A stretch of 64,000 nt of DNA, from contig CM035235.1 in the NCBI GenBank assembly GCA_020226215.1, forward strand, positions 1,687,151-1,751,150, in the 5' to 3' direction. Positions 50,801 through 62,884 of the stretch are shown in pieces. Made by a program: the position numbers and the translations under genes. The notes under the pieces are model-generated. The model worked only from the letters and a program-made list of their open reading frames with translations, was not told the DNA's origin and searched no databases. The first letter of the stretch is position 1, and each line of letters begins with the position of its first letter. Source of the DNA: Sindora glabra (taxonomy: Eukaryota > Streptophyta > Magnoliopsida > Fabales > Fabaceae).

Positions 50801-51061
50801 TAGTCAATTTGAAGGCACAAATGCTTTTTGCAGACTACCATGGCACAAAATCAATTAAGACAAGTTTTTCTACTAAACAATTTATACTGTGTGTATGATG
50901 ATAACTCAATTTATGAGTATTAAACCCACAGATAATATTGGAAAGATAGGAACAATAAATATAGTTGATAAGATCAAAGTTAAATAATTTTTAGGCAATA
51001 GTTCCTAATTAATCATTTATCAAAATAAAGAAAGACATTTATCTTATACAGTTTTGTTTAG

Positions 51062-52609
51062 TGATGCGTAAAATATTTACATATTTATTTTCCCTTGTAT
51101 GATGCATTTTTGGATGTTATCTTGTTTAATTTAATAAATTTAGTTGCATTTTGTGAATGGATCTTGAAGTTGAAATGAAATCAAATATTTTAGATAATGC
51201 TGTATTTTGACACTGTTTCAGTATTTCGGCCATATCTGGAGTTCTAGATGTCCGATTGGGCTGTTCTTTTTTTTCCTGGAAATCTAAGAAGAATCCCTAC
51301 AACTTTCATGTTTACAGAAGAGCCCAGTTCGGGGTCTAAGGATCTCAAATTTTGCTTGGAAGATGAAATAGTGGCTCTGGCGGAATTTGACATATGGCCA
51401 CTAATTTGATCATAACTTGAGCTAGAAATGTTGAAATTAGGTGCTCTTTGCGGCATTGGAAACCTAAGATCCAGCCCTACAACTCCTATGTTTACAAGAA
51501 AATGTAAATCTGCCATTTTGGTGGTAAAAAATGACCAACAAAGTCAGAAGAAGTGTGCTGCGAAAATAAAAAATGGTGGCTGCATGTGTTTGGTGGCTAA
51601 AGCATGTGATTGGTAGCAAATTATCAAATTTGATGGCTGGCAGCTGATCCATTCACCTATAAATAGGTGGAAGTAGAGAGCATTCAAGCATCCAAGCATT
51701 GGATGATTCATTCATGCATCTTAGATAGTAGTTTAGTTCATGCATTTTTAGTTCTTGTTTGCCTCCTACATGGAAGGTTTTACCTCCTAATGGAAGGCTA
51801 GGATTTCTATTTTCATGCATTTGTAATTGCATTTTATGTTTGTATCATGAATGTGATGATGTTTTTATTTTATTTTATGTTTGTGTTTAATTTTATTTTG
51901 TTCTAATTTTTTATCTTCCTAGGGTGATGGCGTAACTTGATAATAACGGATTGAATTCTAATCTATTGAAACTAATTTCGATTTTCTTTCTTAGATTGAG
52001 TTTTAATTATTGCTCTTAATGCTTTCAATTGATTGGCCATCTTTTGAATGAACTCAATACGCATGTTGAGACCGGAAGGAGATACATGTGTATGGAACCT
52101 ATAATTAAGACCGTAAATTGCATATGAAATAGGAATATATTCATATGGTTTATGTAGTCTTAATGAGTTCCATAAATCCTAATGCATGATTAGTTGTTGC
52201 AATTCACATAGGAATATAGTGAATTGGCAATTAATTATAGAATTACTTGACCTTGGAAGAGGCTAGTAATTAATTTAGGGAAACTCGACTATCAATCAAA
52301 GGAGTAAAATTGGATTAGTGTAGATAGATGATTCAATCCGAAGTTGTTAAGTGAAGTCTGATCCCTAGGTCTTTTATTCATATTTATCTTTAGTCCATTT
52401 GCATTCATATTTACTTTAAATATATTCTTGCATTAATCATTATTTACTCACTTCAATTCCAACTTATCAATTTGCCAGATAGTATTAGGGTTATGAATTT
52501 TGGTACTTAGTGAAACAATCCTCGTGAGAACGATACTTACTCATCACTTTATTATTTGTTTACGATGGTGTGCACTTGCGCTAATTGATAAACCATTTCA
52601 CAAGTAACA
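51062..52609 (+). mobile_element. Solo LTR of the same Athila-type family
   Basis: 1548 bp, from 'tgatgcgtaaaatatt' to 'cacaagtaaca', clearly homologous to the LTRs at 22436 and 32574 but more diverged. TSD TTTAG at 51057-51061 and 52610-52614. No internal sequence is present, so it arose by recombination between two LTRs. It sits in an intron of the NDX pseudogene, in the opposite orientation. It has a single version of the 20-bp repeat region. Confidence 0.96.
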
Positions 52610-52979
52610 TTTAGATTATAAGGTATTAGCCAGAACTAACCTGCAATACAATAGTTTTTGCCAAATTTAAACTTTGTAGTGACTTGGGCAACTTCATCTA
52701 AACAAGTACTTTCAGTGTCACATAACAACAACAGTAATGCAAAGGGAACCATGACTATATAAATACATGCATTTTATGATGTATAATAAATATTAAATGT
52801 AAAGGCATTTAAGAATGGCAAAATTTTGTAATCAGACTCACAATGGATATTATTTTTGCATTCAGCCCACATATAGCAGCTACAATCCCAGAGTCTTCTT
52901 GAACAAATGGTTGGATGTTTGGCTTCAAAATGGATTCAACCAGGAAAAGAATGCCACCCTTTCCACATAGGTCTTGTAA

Positions 52980-55600
52980 CTAAAGTAAAAACATACATGC
53001 AGCATAGGAGAAACAACAGAAAGTCCATCTTCCCAATTAACTATCTTTTGTAGTGGTGATGTTTCAATTAGTTAAAAACTAAAGTTCTTGGCACTTTGAA
53101 CCCCTCTTCTACTACCATCTATTTGTCAAAGGACAGTTCATCCTAAACATAATCTATTACAAGAAAGGCCCTAAATATGTATATATTTTTTTATATCTCT
53201 AGCATACACCCTCATGCAAAGGCCCTTTGGACTTGAAAAATGGAGATAGCACTAGCCCACATTACCTTAAACTAGAACTTTGTTTTAAATAGGAGAATGA
53301 GGGTAGCAATAAAATTTGGCCCTTTAAACTTTTAGTCTGACAGTTTTGGATACCATGTCCGATTCTTCCTAAAAGCTGTAGCTATTAAGAGAATGTCTAG
53401 GTATACTTTTGTCATATTTTTCTAAACAGTATCCCCTACCACAACATTAGCTAAATTTGGGGATTGATCAACCCTGGGACTGGATGCCAAATCAATATAG
53501 GGAAAAATAGCATACATATAGAGTGAGCCATTTTATGGAAAGTTTGATTCTAGATAAGTGTGGCTAGGACGGAGAAAGATTCTTAAACTTCATAGCCATA
53601 GAGTAGAGAGCAAATTAGATTATATTTAAAACATACTTATAGGCATAGAAGTATAGTTTTTTTGTCTCTCAGAAATTCAAATAAAATAAGTGATTGATGA
53701 AAGGTACTAGACAATTTCAATCAAAAACATATTTAGACAGAGTGCTCAATTTTGAGCTTCAAAAGGTTGGGACTCATAATTAATAAGATCCTCAATTTTT
53801 TAATAAAACTTTGATATATTCGGTCAAGGAGAATATATGCATGAAGTTAATTAAAATGGGGATAATGATGTGAGTTCCACTTAACAAGATTAAGGTTGAT
53901 TCTTTTGGTAGATAACCCCCATCAAAGCTCATTTTGGATTTTAAAGCATTCCCCTATGCAAATGAAACATAGAAGCACATCTTCATGAATTGCTTCAAAT
54001 TTATATAGTTTACTATGGGCATAATGACTGAAGAAATAGCAAAGAAGCTCTAATGCACAAGTGCTCTATTGTTGCTCCCAAACTAGTCGCATTCGTGTCT
54101 AACGCTACAGCAGGTGCGATTTGCCTAAATAAGAATCTGCGGAATATCCTTTATTTTTTTAATTAGAAAAATAAGGTGCCACATGCATTTGGCTTCAGTT
54201 CAGTTGGATGCGGCTTTGATTTGCAGGGAGAACATCAACAAACGTATCCTCTTTTCTTTTTCAAACACACTATTTAGCCCAAACTATTTTACCTTTTATT
54301 TTCCTGCATAACATAGTAACAAACTCCAAAAACACATCAAAATCCTTAAAGCTTCAGCTAAAAATGATTGACCTCTTCTTCATTCTTCAAAATTCCTTTG
54401 TTTAATCATCATCATAGTGGTGCGACAACATTGAAGGGGGTAGGACTGGTGCAGCTTTTGGCATCCAATCAGCAGCAGTTTCTGCCTAATGGAGGAAAGT
54501 AGTACATAGTAAGAAAGGCAGCAGTTGGAAATATTTATATTTTTTGTTAGCAAAATTAACAGGGGTGTTGTTGAAAGAAGCAACACGTAAATGAAATAGG
54601 GGTTTGGTTTCTTTTCAAAATAATGTGGGTACCCTATCCTCACTTAGGAGGAAATTCCAAAATGGGGCACTTTACACTAATTAGAAAGGAAAATTCAAGA
54701 ATGATCTTTAGAATTAGTAAAAAATAATTTATCAATTTTGAAGTATTCTATTATTACTATATAATAATATTGGGTTCTCATATATAATTTTACTAATTAA
54801 TGCTACTGTACTAGATTTTTTTGACTTTAATAAAAGTGTGTTCTAAATACTACGTAAATTATTTTATCCTAAATTACTAGTGTATTAATAGGTAGTAGCA
54901 GAGGTGCCTATTTTTTTAGCACTACGTAATATTGACAATGTATTTAAGGTAAAAACATGACTATGTAGCTATTTTAGTGATATTTAATAATAATATATCT
55001 TCTAACTATGTAAATTTGAAATTTTTATATAATATATATATATATATATTTAACGTATCTTGAACATGTCATATACTAAATTTTTAGAAAATTGCGGTAT
55101 CTCCGTACCCATATTACATTGCATCCAAGTCTTACCGCACCCATGTAACATAACAGAGAAGCTTCACAGTACTGGTAGGCACAATAACACAATAAACTAA
55201 CTGTAAAGAGGTCAGATTTGATCTAATGGAAATATCTTTCTGGTAACTTGACAGCGTCATTTGAAGACACCATACAACCATACAAACTGATACAAAAGCT
55301 GCATTTATAAATATGTCAACCTGTCACAAAATACTTTATGATTCAGTATCCATAGAATAAATGTGTCACTTGAATAATATAAAGTTCTTTATATAATGTC
55401 ATGGGGAATAGAGTTGACACATGAAAGAATTTAACTGGTAGAAGTATATAATCATGCTTTGTAGGTTAAGAAATCATTTTTTGCACCAACAAATCCATTT
55501 TAAAGAAATTTGAAGGAAATAATTAAAAAAAAATTGAGTCTGCAGCATTTTAGAGTAAAAAAAATAGTGTTATCTACCTTTCTTTTTTCAATTTGCAATG
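52980..55600. other. Intron-like sequence of the NDX pseudogene
   Basis: No further NDX exon or other gene recognised. Conserved NDX exons expected between the 'SQWxDL' and 'LCGKGG' segments are not visible, so part may be deleted. The antisense frame at 54380-54643 has no domain. Confidence 0.45.
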
Positions 55601-56599
55601 AAAACATATAACGATGATGAACTTGGGGTAAGCAAGACACATTGTGATGAGATCTGGCCATTGTGATAATAAAAAACCTTTTAATAGTTATAAATTGCAT
55701 GCTACAAGGGCTAAATACACTAGCAACACAGGACTAAAGGCATGATATTCTTGCAATGTAAGTGCAAATTTCAATACAGATGAACTGCAATCAATTAAAC
55801 AATTTTGTTTATAACCACCAAGAATGATTAACACATAGACAACTAAGTCAATCAGCTGTTCTGACACTTTCACAACATCTAGCAAAATCTATAATCATAT
55901 ATAGAAAATTAGATTCTACTATCACACAACACTACTATTTCAAAACTACAGAAGAAATATAAATTGACCAGAATAGTTATTTTGATTTAGATAAGAAAAA
56001 TGAATTGGCTAACAAGTATAGTTGACTTCCACATCTATATAGATTTCTACTTTCATCAAAATGACTTATACTGGTGTTACTAACTATAACCTTTACAGGA
56101 AGAAAACATGATGACTTGCTCTCAAAAAAATTACTAGGTTTTATGTTAACTTCCACAACACTAACTTTCTAAAATATGGATAATGTACTAACAATTTTAC
56201 AACCTGATCATGCCCTTCTTTGCCTCTTAAGATAGGTCTTTCTACCACCCCAAGTCAGTTTCTGGCTTGCAAACCATTAATTGATAAGTTTTAGGAATTT
56301 CAATGATACTTTGTCATAAACATTTGCATAACATGCCCCCAACCCCCAAGAAAAGCACAAAAAGTAATAGAATAAAATAGTTAATAATGGGCATTATTAA
56401 CATTAACTTGTTCAAGCTTGGAGTACAAAAGGGCTAAATCACACATGGAATACGAAAAACAAATATCACATAACAAGTATCTAAACATAGCTTCATTATT
56501 AGTAGATGGAAGTAACACTGCAATAAGGTGCAACAGAAGAGATCTTGCAAGCTTTTCCACATCACTCTATACATCTACACAATTAGATGCAATAATCTA

Positions 56600-58850
56600 A
56601 TAAAATAAGATATGAAGTTACACATTGATGTTAGCAATGGACAACCTTTAAAAATGATCCTCACGTAGTAGGATAGCAAATAGAAAAATATTTAGAGTCC
56701 TTTAACAATTTATTAAGTTCCTGAAAGCCAAGAACATGTAAGTTATTAACTGCTAATTTCCAATCAATAGCCTATCCAAGCAAATAAACAACACTAATTC
56801 ATGTTCTAGTTATAGGGAAGGGGGTCATGGATCCAAACAATATTTTATTGGGTGATGAATATCTCTAGAGCACTAGTAGATGGTTCCTCCTTTGCATGCC
56901 TTATTCTTGATTACATAAGCAAAATGCAATAGCAATATGTGAGACTTGTGCGTAGCAAGAGTTATTAGTATGCATAACTTACGTGCATAGGGTAATTGCT
57001 AACATGAACTTCTGAATAGAAATAGCTAGTTTATATCAAAGGCACTAAGAACTGCTACAGATAGATGGTAGGTACTTGCATCAAGAATAAGTTAGTACTA
57101 CAAAAGCAAAATGTATTAACAAAGCACATGCATTTCAAATCCTTCTGATGCATCTTGCATAGTCTTCAAAGAAAAGTGGTTTCATTTTACAAGACACCAA
57201 ATAAGAATTACATGCCTCATCATTGGAGGCGGAACTTTAGTTCATAAAGTTGTAAAGCATTACAATTTACAAATCAAGCTACAAAATAGCAGTAGCAAAC
57301 TCTAATTATGCCAACTTTTCAACTCTAAAACAACAACTTTGTTTTTCTAAAAGACAATATGAAATCACCCTCTTACTTCTTGTAACTGATTTGTTAAAAC
57401 ATTGAAAAATCAGAATTACAATGTCAAATAATTTTTGCTTCACTATGGAGTAGAAAGATTATAAATCAATTGGCTAATGAGAAATAAAAAATAAACTTCT
57501 TACTACAAGTGAACTTAACCCTAAATAGTTCACAATTAATTATGCAAACACAGATTTACTTCAATTTCAAAAATTAAAATACTAATTCACTTTCCACAAT
57601 ATCACAAAAATCATGCCAGACAATACCCATTGACTTAATAGGGGGGATAATATATTAGCTTCAGTAGTCTTATTTTTATTTGGTTTTTTGTATAACCACC
57701 AAGAATACATCCCATCTTTAACTCGTATCTAGTAAGCATTCATTTCCTCCCTAGAGTATCCTAAGCCAAAAGCTTATCCAAAATACTCTTCGTTTGTTAT
57801 CAATAAATAATAATTATACAAAAGGAAGAAAAGATAAATCTTCATTGTTATCATCAACAATACCTAATTCCTTACCCCTTTTGGAACCACAATCCAAATC
57901 ATGTGGTCCAAATTGTTTGACATTTACTATTTGGATCATAAAAAATGGTTACTTTGGGCATTCTACAACATTAAACAACAAAAGACCAACAAAGGTAAAA
58001 TATAAATTTGGATAACATGGCTACTTCATCTCTTCATGATACCTACCTAAATTGTTTCCTTCCAAACTTAACAGAAAAAGATGATGGGAGAATAAAAGAA
58101 AGAGAGAATTATTAGTTCATTAGAAGTTAGCTTATGGGCGGTGCAGTAGGTCTTATCTAGATCCCTAATACCCAAAATCCTAAACTTTCTTGAGCTGACT
58201 CGACCCAACCTCAAATATTAGAACATTCTAGTAGGTTAGCATTTTATTTTACATTTAAAATTAACTAATTCTATTCAACTTGAGCAATGAATTGTCTCTA
58301 AAATAACTAGCTAAAATCTCTAGTATGCTTAGGTAAAAGATCCTCATTCAGATATAGGCGCTTAAATTCTCTTCCACCTAAGGTTACCCCCTATTTTTTT
58401 GCATCATATAGAGCTTTATATTCTAGCCCTAACCATATCACATACCACACTAACTTGGGAAATATTTCTAGTCCTAATTCTACTAAGAATTGCCTTTTGC
58501 ATTTTGACAAGTAAGGAAATCACTCCCTAAACTGTAGCATCGACTCAGCTATGATATCAAAATAGCTTATTTGTTGAAACATAAGTGGAAATAATATCGA
58601 GACCATAACATTATGATAATATTAGAAATATTCCCACTAAGTTGAACCTTAGTAACCCTACTTATCACATGTGTTTCTTCTTTTCATTTTAACATGATCT
58701 GTAACTAGTGATTCTAAGACAAGAGTTGTATTTCATTGTTAAACTCATATCTATTATAACCACACAAACGAAATTCACTAGTTTCCTCTATAAAAATAGG
58801 AAAACAAATCGAAATTTAATCCTCAGAAGTAGTATTACTTATCAACATTA
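56600..58850. other. Spacer upstream of the NDX pseudogene, no gene seen
   Basis: Would hold the first NDX exon and promoter if present, but I could not identify them. 58141-58640 is less AT-rich and looks like old transposon or genic sequence that I cannot classify. Confidence 0.4.
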
Positions 58851-58852
58851 AG

Positions 58853-59589
58853 GGGGTGTTTGGCAAACAGCTTTTTCATTAGCTGTTAGCTGGTTTGACC
58901 AAAATCAGCTGGTTGACTTGCCAATAAGCTGATTTTGGTGTTTGGTAATCAGCTTATTGAATCAGCTGATTGGTCCCAAAAAGCTAAAAACGAAAAAGCT
59001 AAGAAAATGAGCTTTTTCAATTAGCTTATCTGAAAAATGACCAAATTACCCTAAATAAATATTTAATATATAATAATATATTATTTATAATATATCTAAT
59101 AAATTAATAATAAATTATAATAATTTTAAAAGTTATTTAATAGAATAAATATATAATATTACTTATAAAAACTATTTAATTTTAAAAATATCCAATAATT
59201 TAATAATAAATTATAATACTTTTGAAAATTATTTAATAGAATAAATATATAATATTATTTATAAAAATTATTTAATTTAAAAAATATTTAATAATTTAAT
59301 AATAAATTATAATAATATATTATTTATAAAAAAATTTAATATATTGACTAATATATAAAATTTAAAAATATTAAAATAAAAATACTCAAATAATTCATAA
59401 AATATACTCATACCCTTATATGTCATTTTACATACAAACAGCTAATATAAACAGCTAATTTTACCAAACACTCTTATTCAAACAGCTGATATAATCAGCT
59501 AGTCAAATCAGCTAATACAATCAGCTATCAGCTAACAGCTAATCAAACCAGCTAACAGCTCCAGCTATCAGCTGTTTCCCAAACAAGGC
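58853..59589. mobile_element. Non-autonomous terminal-inverted-repeat element (MITE-like)
   Basis: Ends 'ggggtgtttggcaaacagct' and, on the other strand, 'gccttgtttgggaaacagct'. The terminal regions are long inverted repeats rich in 'cagct' subrepeats, and the centre is AT-rich without an ORF. Flanked by TTAAG at 58848-58852 and 59590-59594. A duplication of TTA within this would fit PIF/Harbinger (Tourist-like). A hAT origin is less likely because no 8-bp duplication is seen. Confidence 0.85.
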
Positions 59590-59936
59590 TTAAGTAAAAA
59601 ATATTATTGAGTTAAAGAGTTTGTCTACTTCTTTCCATAGGGGGGAAAAAGTCTATCTACATTTTCCTAAATTTCACATCAATGAATTATTTCTATAATT
59701 TTTGCCTCCTGGTCATTTCCTATTTTCAACACATTGAATTTATCACTTACAAAATTGGAGTTTGTGGCAACTGCAGCCTTATTTTTCAAGGCATGATAAC
59801 AAATAAATATATTATGAAAAATTCCTATAAAAAACACACACGAACACATCCCTGATTCTCCTTATGCTTAGATTTTAGGTAGTTTCTCCTAAAATTTAAT
59901 TCATATAAATAATTTAAAATTACTTTCAACAAAAGA

Positions 59937-61850
59937 GAGTTCTTGATATACATACATACAAATATAGATATATGCAAGATCTTACTCATTCTTTGTGTTT
60001 CCCCTTTTTACAAATTTCAATAATTCTCACTTTTTGTCCTACAGATTTGAGCAATGCTACTTGGACAAACAAAGGGTTCTTTTGATATTAAAGTTCTTTA
60101 GAATTGATTTTGTTTCATTTCAATTCATTTGTAAATGAATTTTTTTATTTTTTTAGAACGTATTAAAAATGCTAAAATTTAATTAAAAAGTAGATTTTGA
60201 TATATTTAGTAAATACAATATAAGAAGAAAGATAAATTTTTTATGTAATATATGTTTTAAGACAAATGAAATGAATTTTAATGAAATCCCTCTTTTACCT
60301 AAAGCCAAACAACATTAAAAAATTATTTAAAAATAAAATAAAATCTTCTTTTTAATTATGTCAAACAAAGGGGAAATGATGTAAATCAAACTGCCTCGCA
60401 TTTTTAGAAAGATAAAAGGTTAATTTGACTCATACTATGCTTATGCCATGGGTAAAAGTTTCATAGAGTTATGCTTGCAAGTAGCATTTTTCCCTAATTC
60501 ATGGCATCTTTGCTACTACCTCCCTACTTCTTTTGATTCTAAGACTAATTTGGATATATATTCTTTATATTTCCATAAAATGACATTGAGACTTAAGTGT
60601 GCATTCTGTGAGTAATACTTTTAGAGAACTAACAATTACAATATCCATCTCCCCCCAGTGATATCATTTACCTTGATATCTCTGTTTCAAGTTTTTACCT
60701 TGAATTGGATACTACTAATGGACTGTCAACAGAATGCATTTTTATCAACGCATAAATTAGTCACTAAATGGTAGCATGCCAATGGCTAGTACTAGTAACT
60801 ATAAATGAGCTGTAAAATGAACCATGCACCAGCTAAAGCAAAGTATGTTGCAAAAATTAAGCAAAGCCATAAAGAAAATTGTTTAACAAGGGAAGATAGA
60901 TAGCATGCCAGTCGTGAACCTAGAGGATGTCACAAGCTACTGGATAAGCTTGAGGAACGAAAAACATAACAAAGATCGAGGGCCAAAAGTGAGGGTGAAG
61001 GAATCGTAATAGGTTTCTATAAATTGCAGCGGCAAAGGCAATATTGTAAAATGCAAAGGCCCGACCCATTTAACGATTGATCTGTGTAGGTTAATCCAAT
61101 CCGTCCATTCAATAGTTTTATTTACGATTTACAATTTTTGTTTTTTGGGCCATTTATGAGTTCTAAGACTATGACAGGTTTTGAGTCTATAGTGCTGAGA
61201 AAATAAGCCCAATTAAGCCCACAACAAATTAGGAATTACCGTTAAAAATTATATATTCTAAGAAAAATTAAATCCTTGTTCAACAAAAATCTAGTTGAGG
61301 AAAAATTTAAAATCAAATATAACTGAGAGTAATTTTAAGATGAGGGAAAAATGTAAACTACTTTTTCAATTTTAAAAACTTAAGAACTACTTTTTTAAAT
61401 TTTATAAAATTTAGAATTAACATCCATTATTCATTTAATTAACCATTATTCATTTAATTAACTACTTTATCAAATTATTTTTTGTAAAGTTTTTAATCAA
61501 TAATTAAAATATCATATCAAATTATTTTTTAGTTATTTTTCATGCATAAATTTTATATTATATAATTAAAAAATTAAATTATATATAGAGAATTTTAATT
61601 AAACACTTATGCATAAGGTGCAAAACTACTATCCAAAAATAACAAAATAAATTAAAATTTTATAATTTTAATTTTTATTTAAAAATACCATTAAAATATA
61701 TAATTTAATAAAATAGTTAATTAAGTAAAAGATGAGTGTTATTTCTAAATTTTGTATAGTTTAACAAATAACTTTTAAGTTTTTAAAATTAAAGAGGTAA
61801 AATCTAATCATTTAAAAATTTAATGGAGTAGTTTGTATTTTTCCTGAAAC
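59937..61850. repeat. Segmental duplicate, paralogue of 34745-36680
   Basis: Same order of segments as 34745-36680, without the expanded AT repeat. No gene. Confidence 0.8.
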
Positions 61851-62875
61851 AATCTCTGGTTTCTTACCAGTCCATTGAGTGCTTGTTAATTATAATTTCG
61901 ATAATAAAATTTAAAATATACAAATTTTGTATTATTAATCAAATCCTGTATTTTTATTATATTAAATTATTTAATAATATATTTATTATTATAATTATAA
62001 AAATATTATTATTATTAATTATTTTCTCTTATTTTATTGATAGCATATGAGATATAATTATAAAATGATGATTTAATTCTCGTTCCTTTTTCCAATTTAA
62101 AAACTAGAGATTAGGTTCTCGCACGAAATTTTTAATCCCTTTTAGCATGCAATAATTAAATATTTTTATATATAAAAACTAATTAAATCGAAGTTAAGGT
62201 GGATACTGGGTAAACCAAAGCACAACCACAAATTGCATGCGGCCCAACTTTGTCATCAACCATTTATTGCTGGAAATGTCTGGATTGTAGAGTCAAGGTT
62301 TTTGGACTGATTACCAGCATCTCAATTGTTACGCAGCTTCCCTTGTTCCTTTCACCTTTACTTTTGTGAACTACCCGTTGCTTACGGCGAACGTCTAATC
62401 AGTGGCAAGACTTTTCATATAAACCCCAGTGATTTTATTGTAATTTATCTGTTTTTTCATATAATCTACATAAATAGACAGTTTAAATTTAGTAATTATA
62501 GCTTTTAAGTGCTTTTAATTAGGACCTTATACCTAGGAGTGCAAATTAGTTAAGTTTGATTCAAATTTGATTTCAAATGAATCAAACTCAATTAATGTAT
62601 AAGTTTGAGCTTAATCTTTATATTACTTGTTTTGAATTATTTGTGAATCTAAACAAATTTAATAATACAAAACATATATTTATTATTATACAATATATAA
62701 ATAATTAGTACATGAAGAGTCTAATCACATTAATAATTTTTAAGATTTTATGAAAAAAATATAACTTGAGTAGGAAGAAAATTTAAAATTTATTGTATAT
62801 AATATCATATTATTAAATGTATTCATTTAATAATATAAGATATATTATTAAAAATATTATTTATTTATTAAAAAT
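61850..62875. repeat. Duplicated RLP-upstream block, right copy
   Basis: Matches 1-960, with one RLP promoter module at about 62230-62430. The short frame at 62326-62508 is part of this module and is not a gene. Confidence 0.8.
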
Positions 62876-62884
62876 AATATAAGA

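Larger units (their letters stand above)
48068..56596 (-). pseudogene. NDX: NDX (nodulin homeobox) pseudogene
   Basis: NDX is a plant-specific, single-copy-type nuclear homeodomain protein that binds single-stranded DNA and chromatin (in Arabidopsis at the FLC/COOLAIR R-loop). Exon equivalents read right to left: 56596-56408, 55888-about 55600, 52979-52842, 52697-52641, 50718-50563, 50314-50035, 49918-about 49797, about 49708-49640 and 48515-48068. They cover the N-terminal alpha-helical region (VEKLA...RYLLC, VKVSEQL, LCGKGG, LLQLNAMRL, QASYAHQR, FDAQKAAT, HAK.LIP) and the C-terminal domain (GQGEKIGKG...RVLWDS). Stops occur near 56570, 55686 and 49916. One-base frameshifts occur near 52680 and 48325. 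I find nothing for the homeodomain between 49640 and 48515. A solo LTR lies in the intron between 52641 and 50718. The first exon was not found. Confidence 0.85.

Noticed and set aside
54380..54643. 87-codon minus-strand frame inside the NDX pseudogene
   Set aside because: It does not match any NDX segment I know and has intron-like composition.
48068..56596. A working NDX gene
   Set aside because: Several stops, two frameshifts, missing splice sites (for example at the exon near 49708) and no homeodomain.
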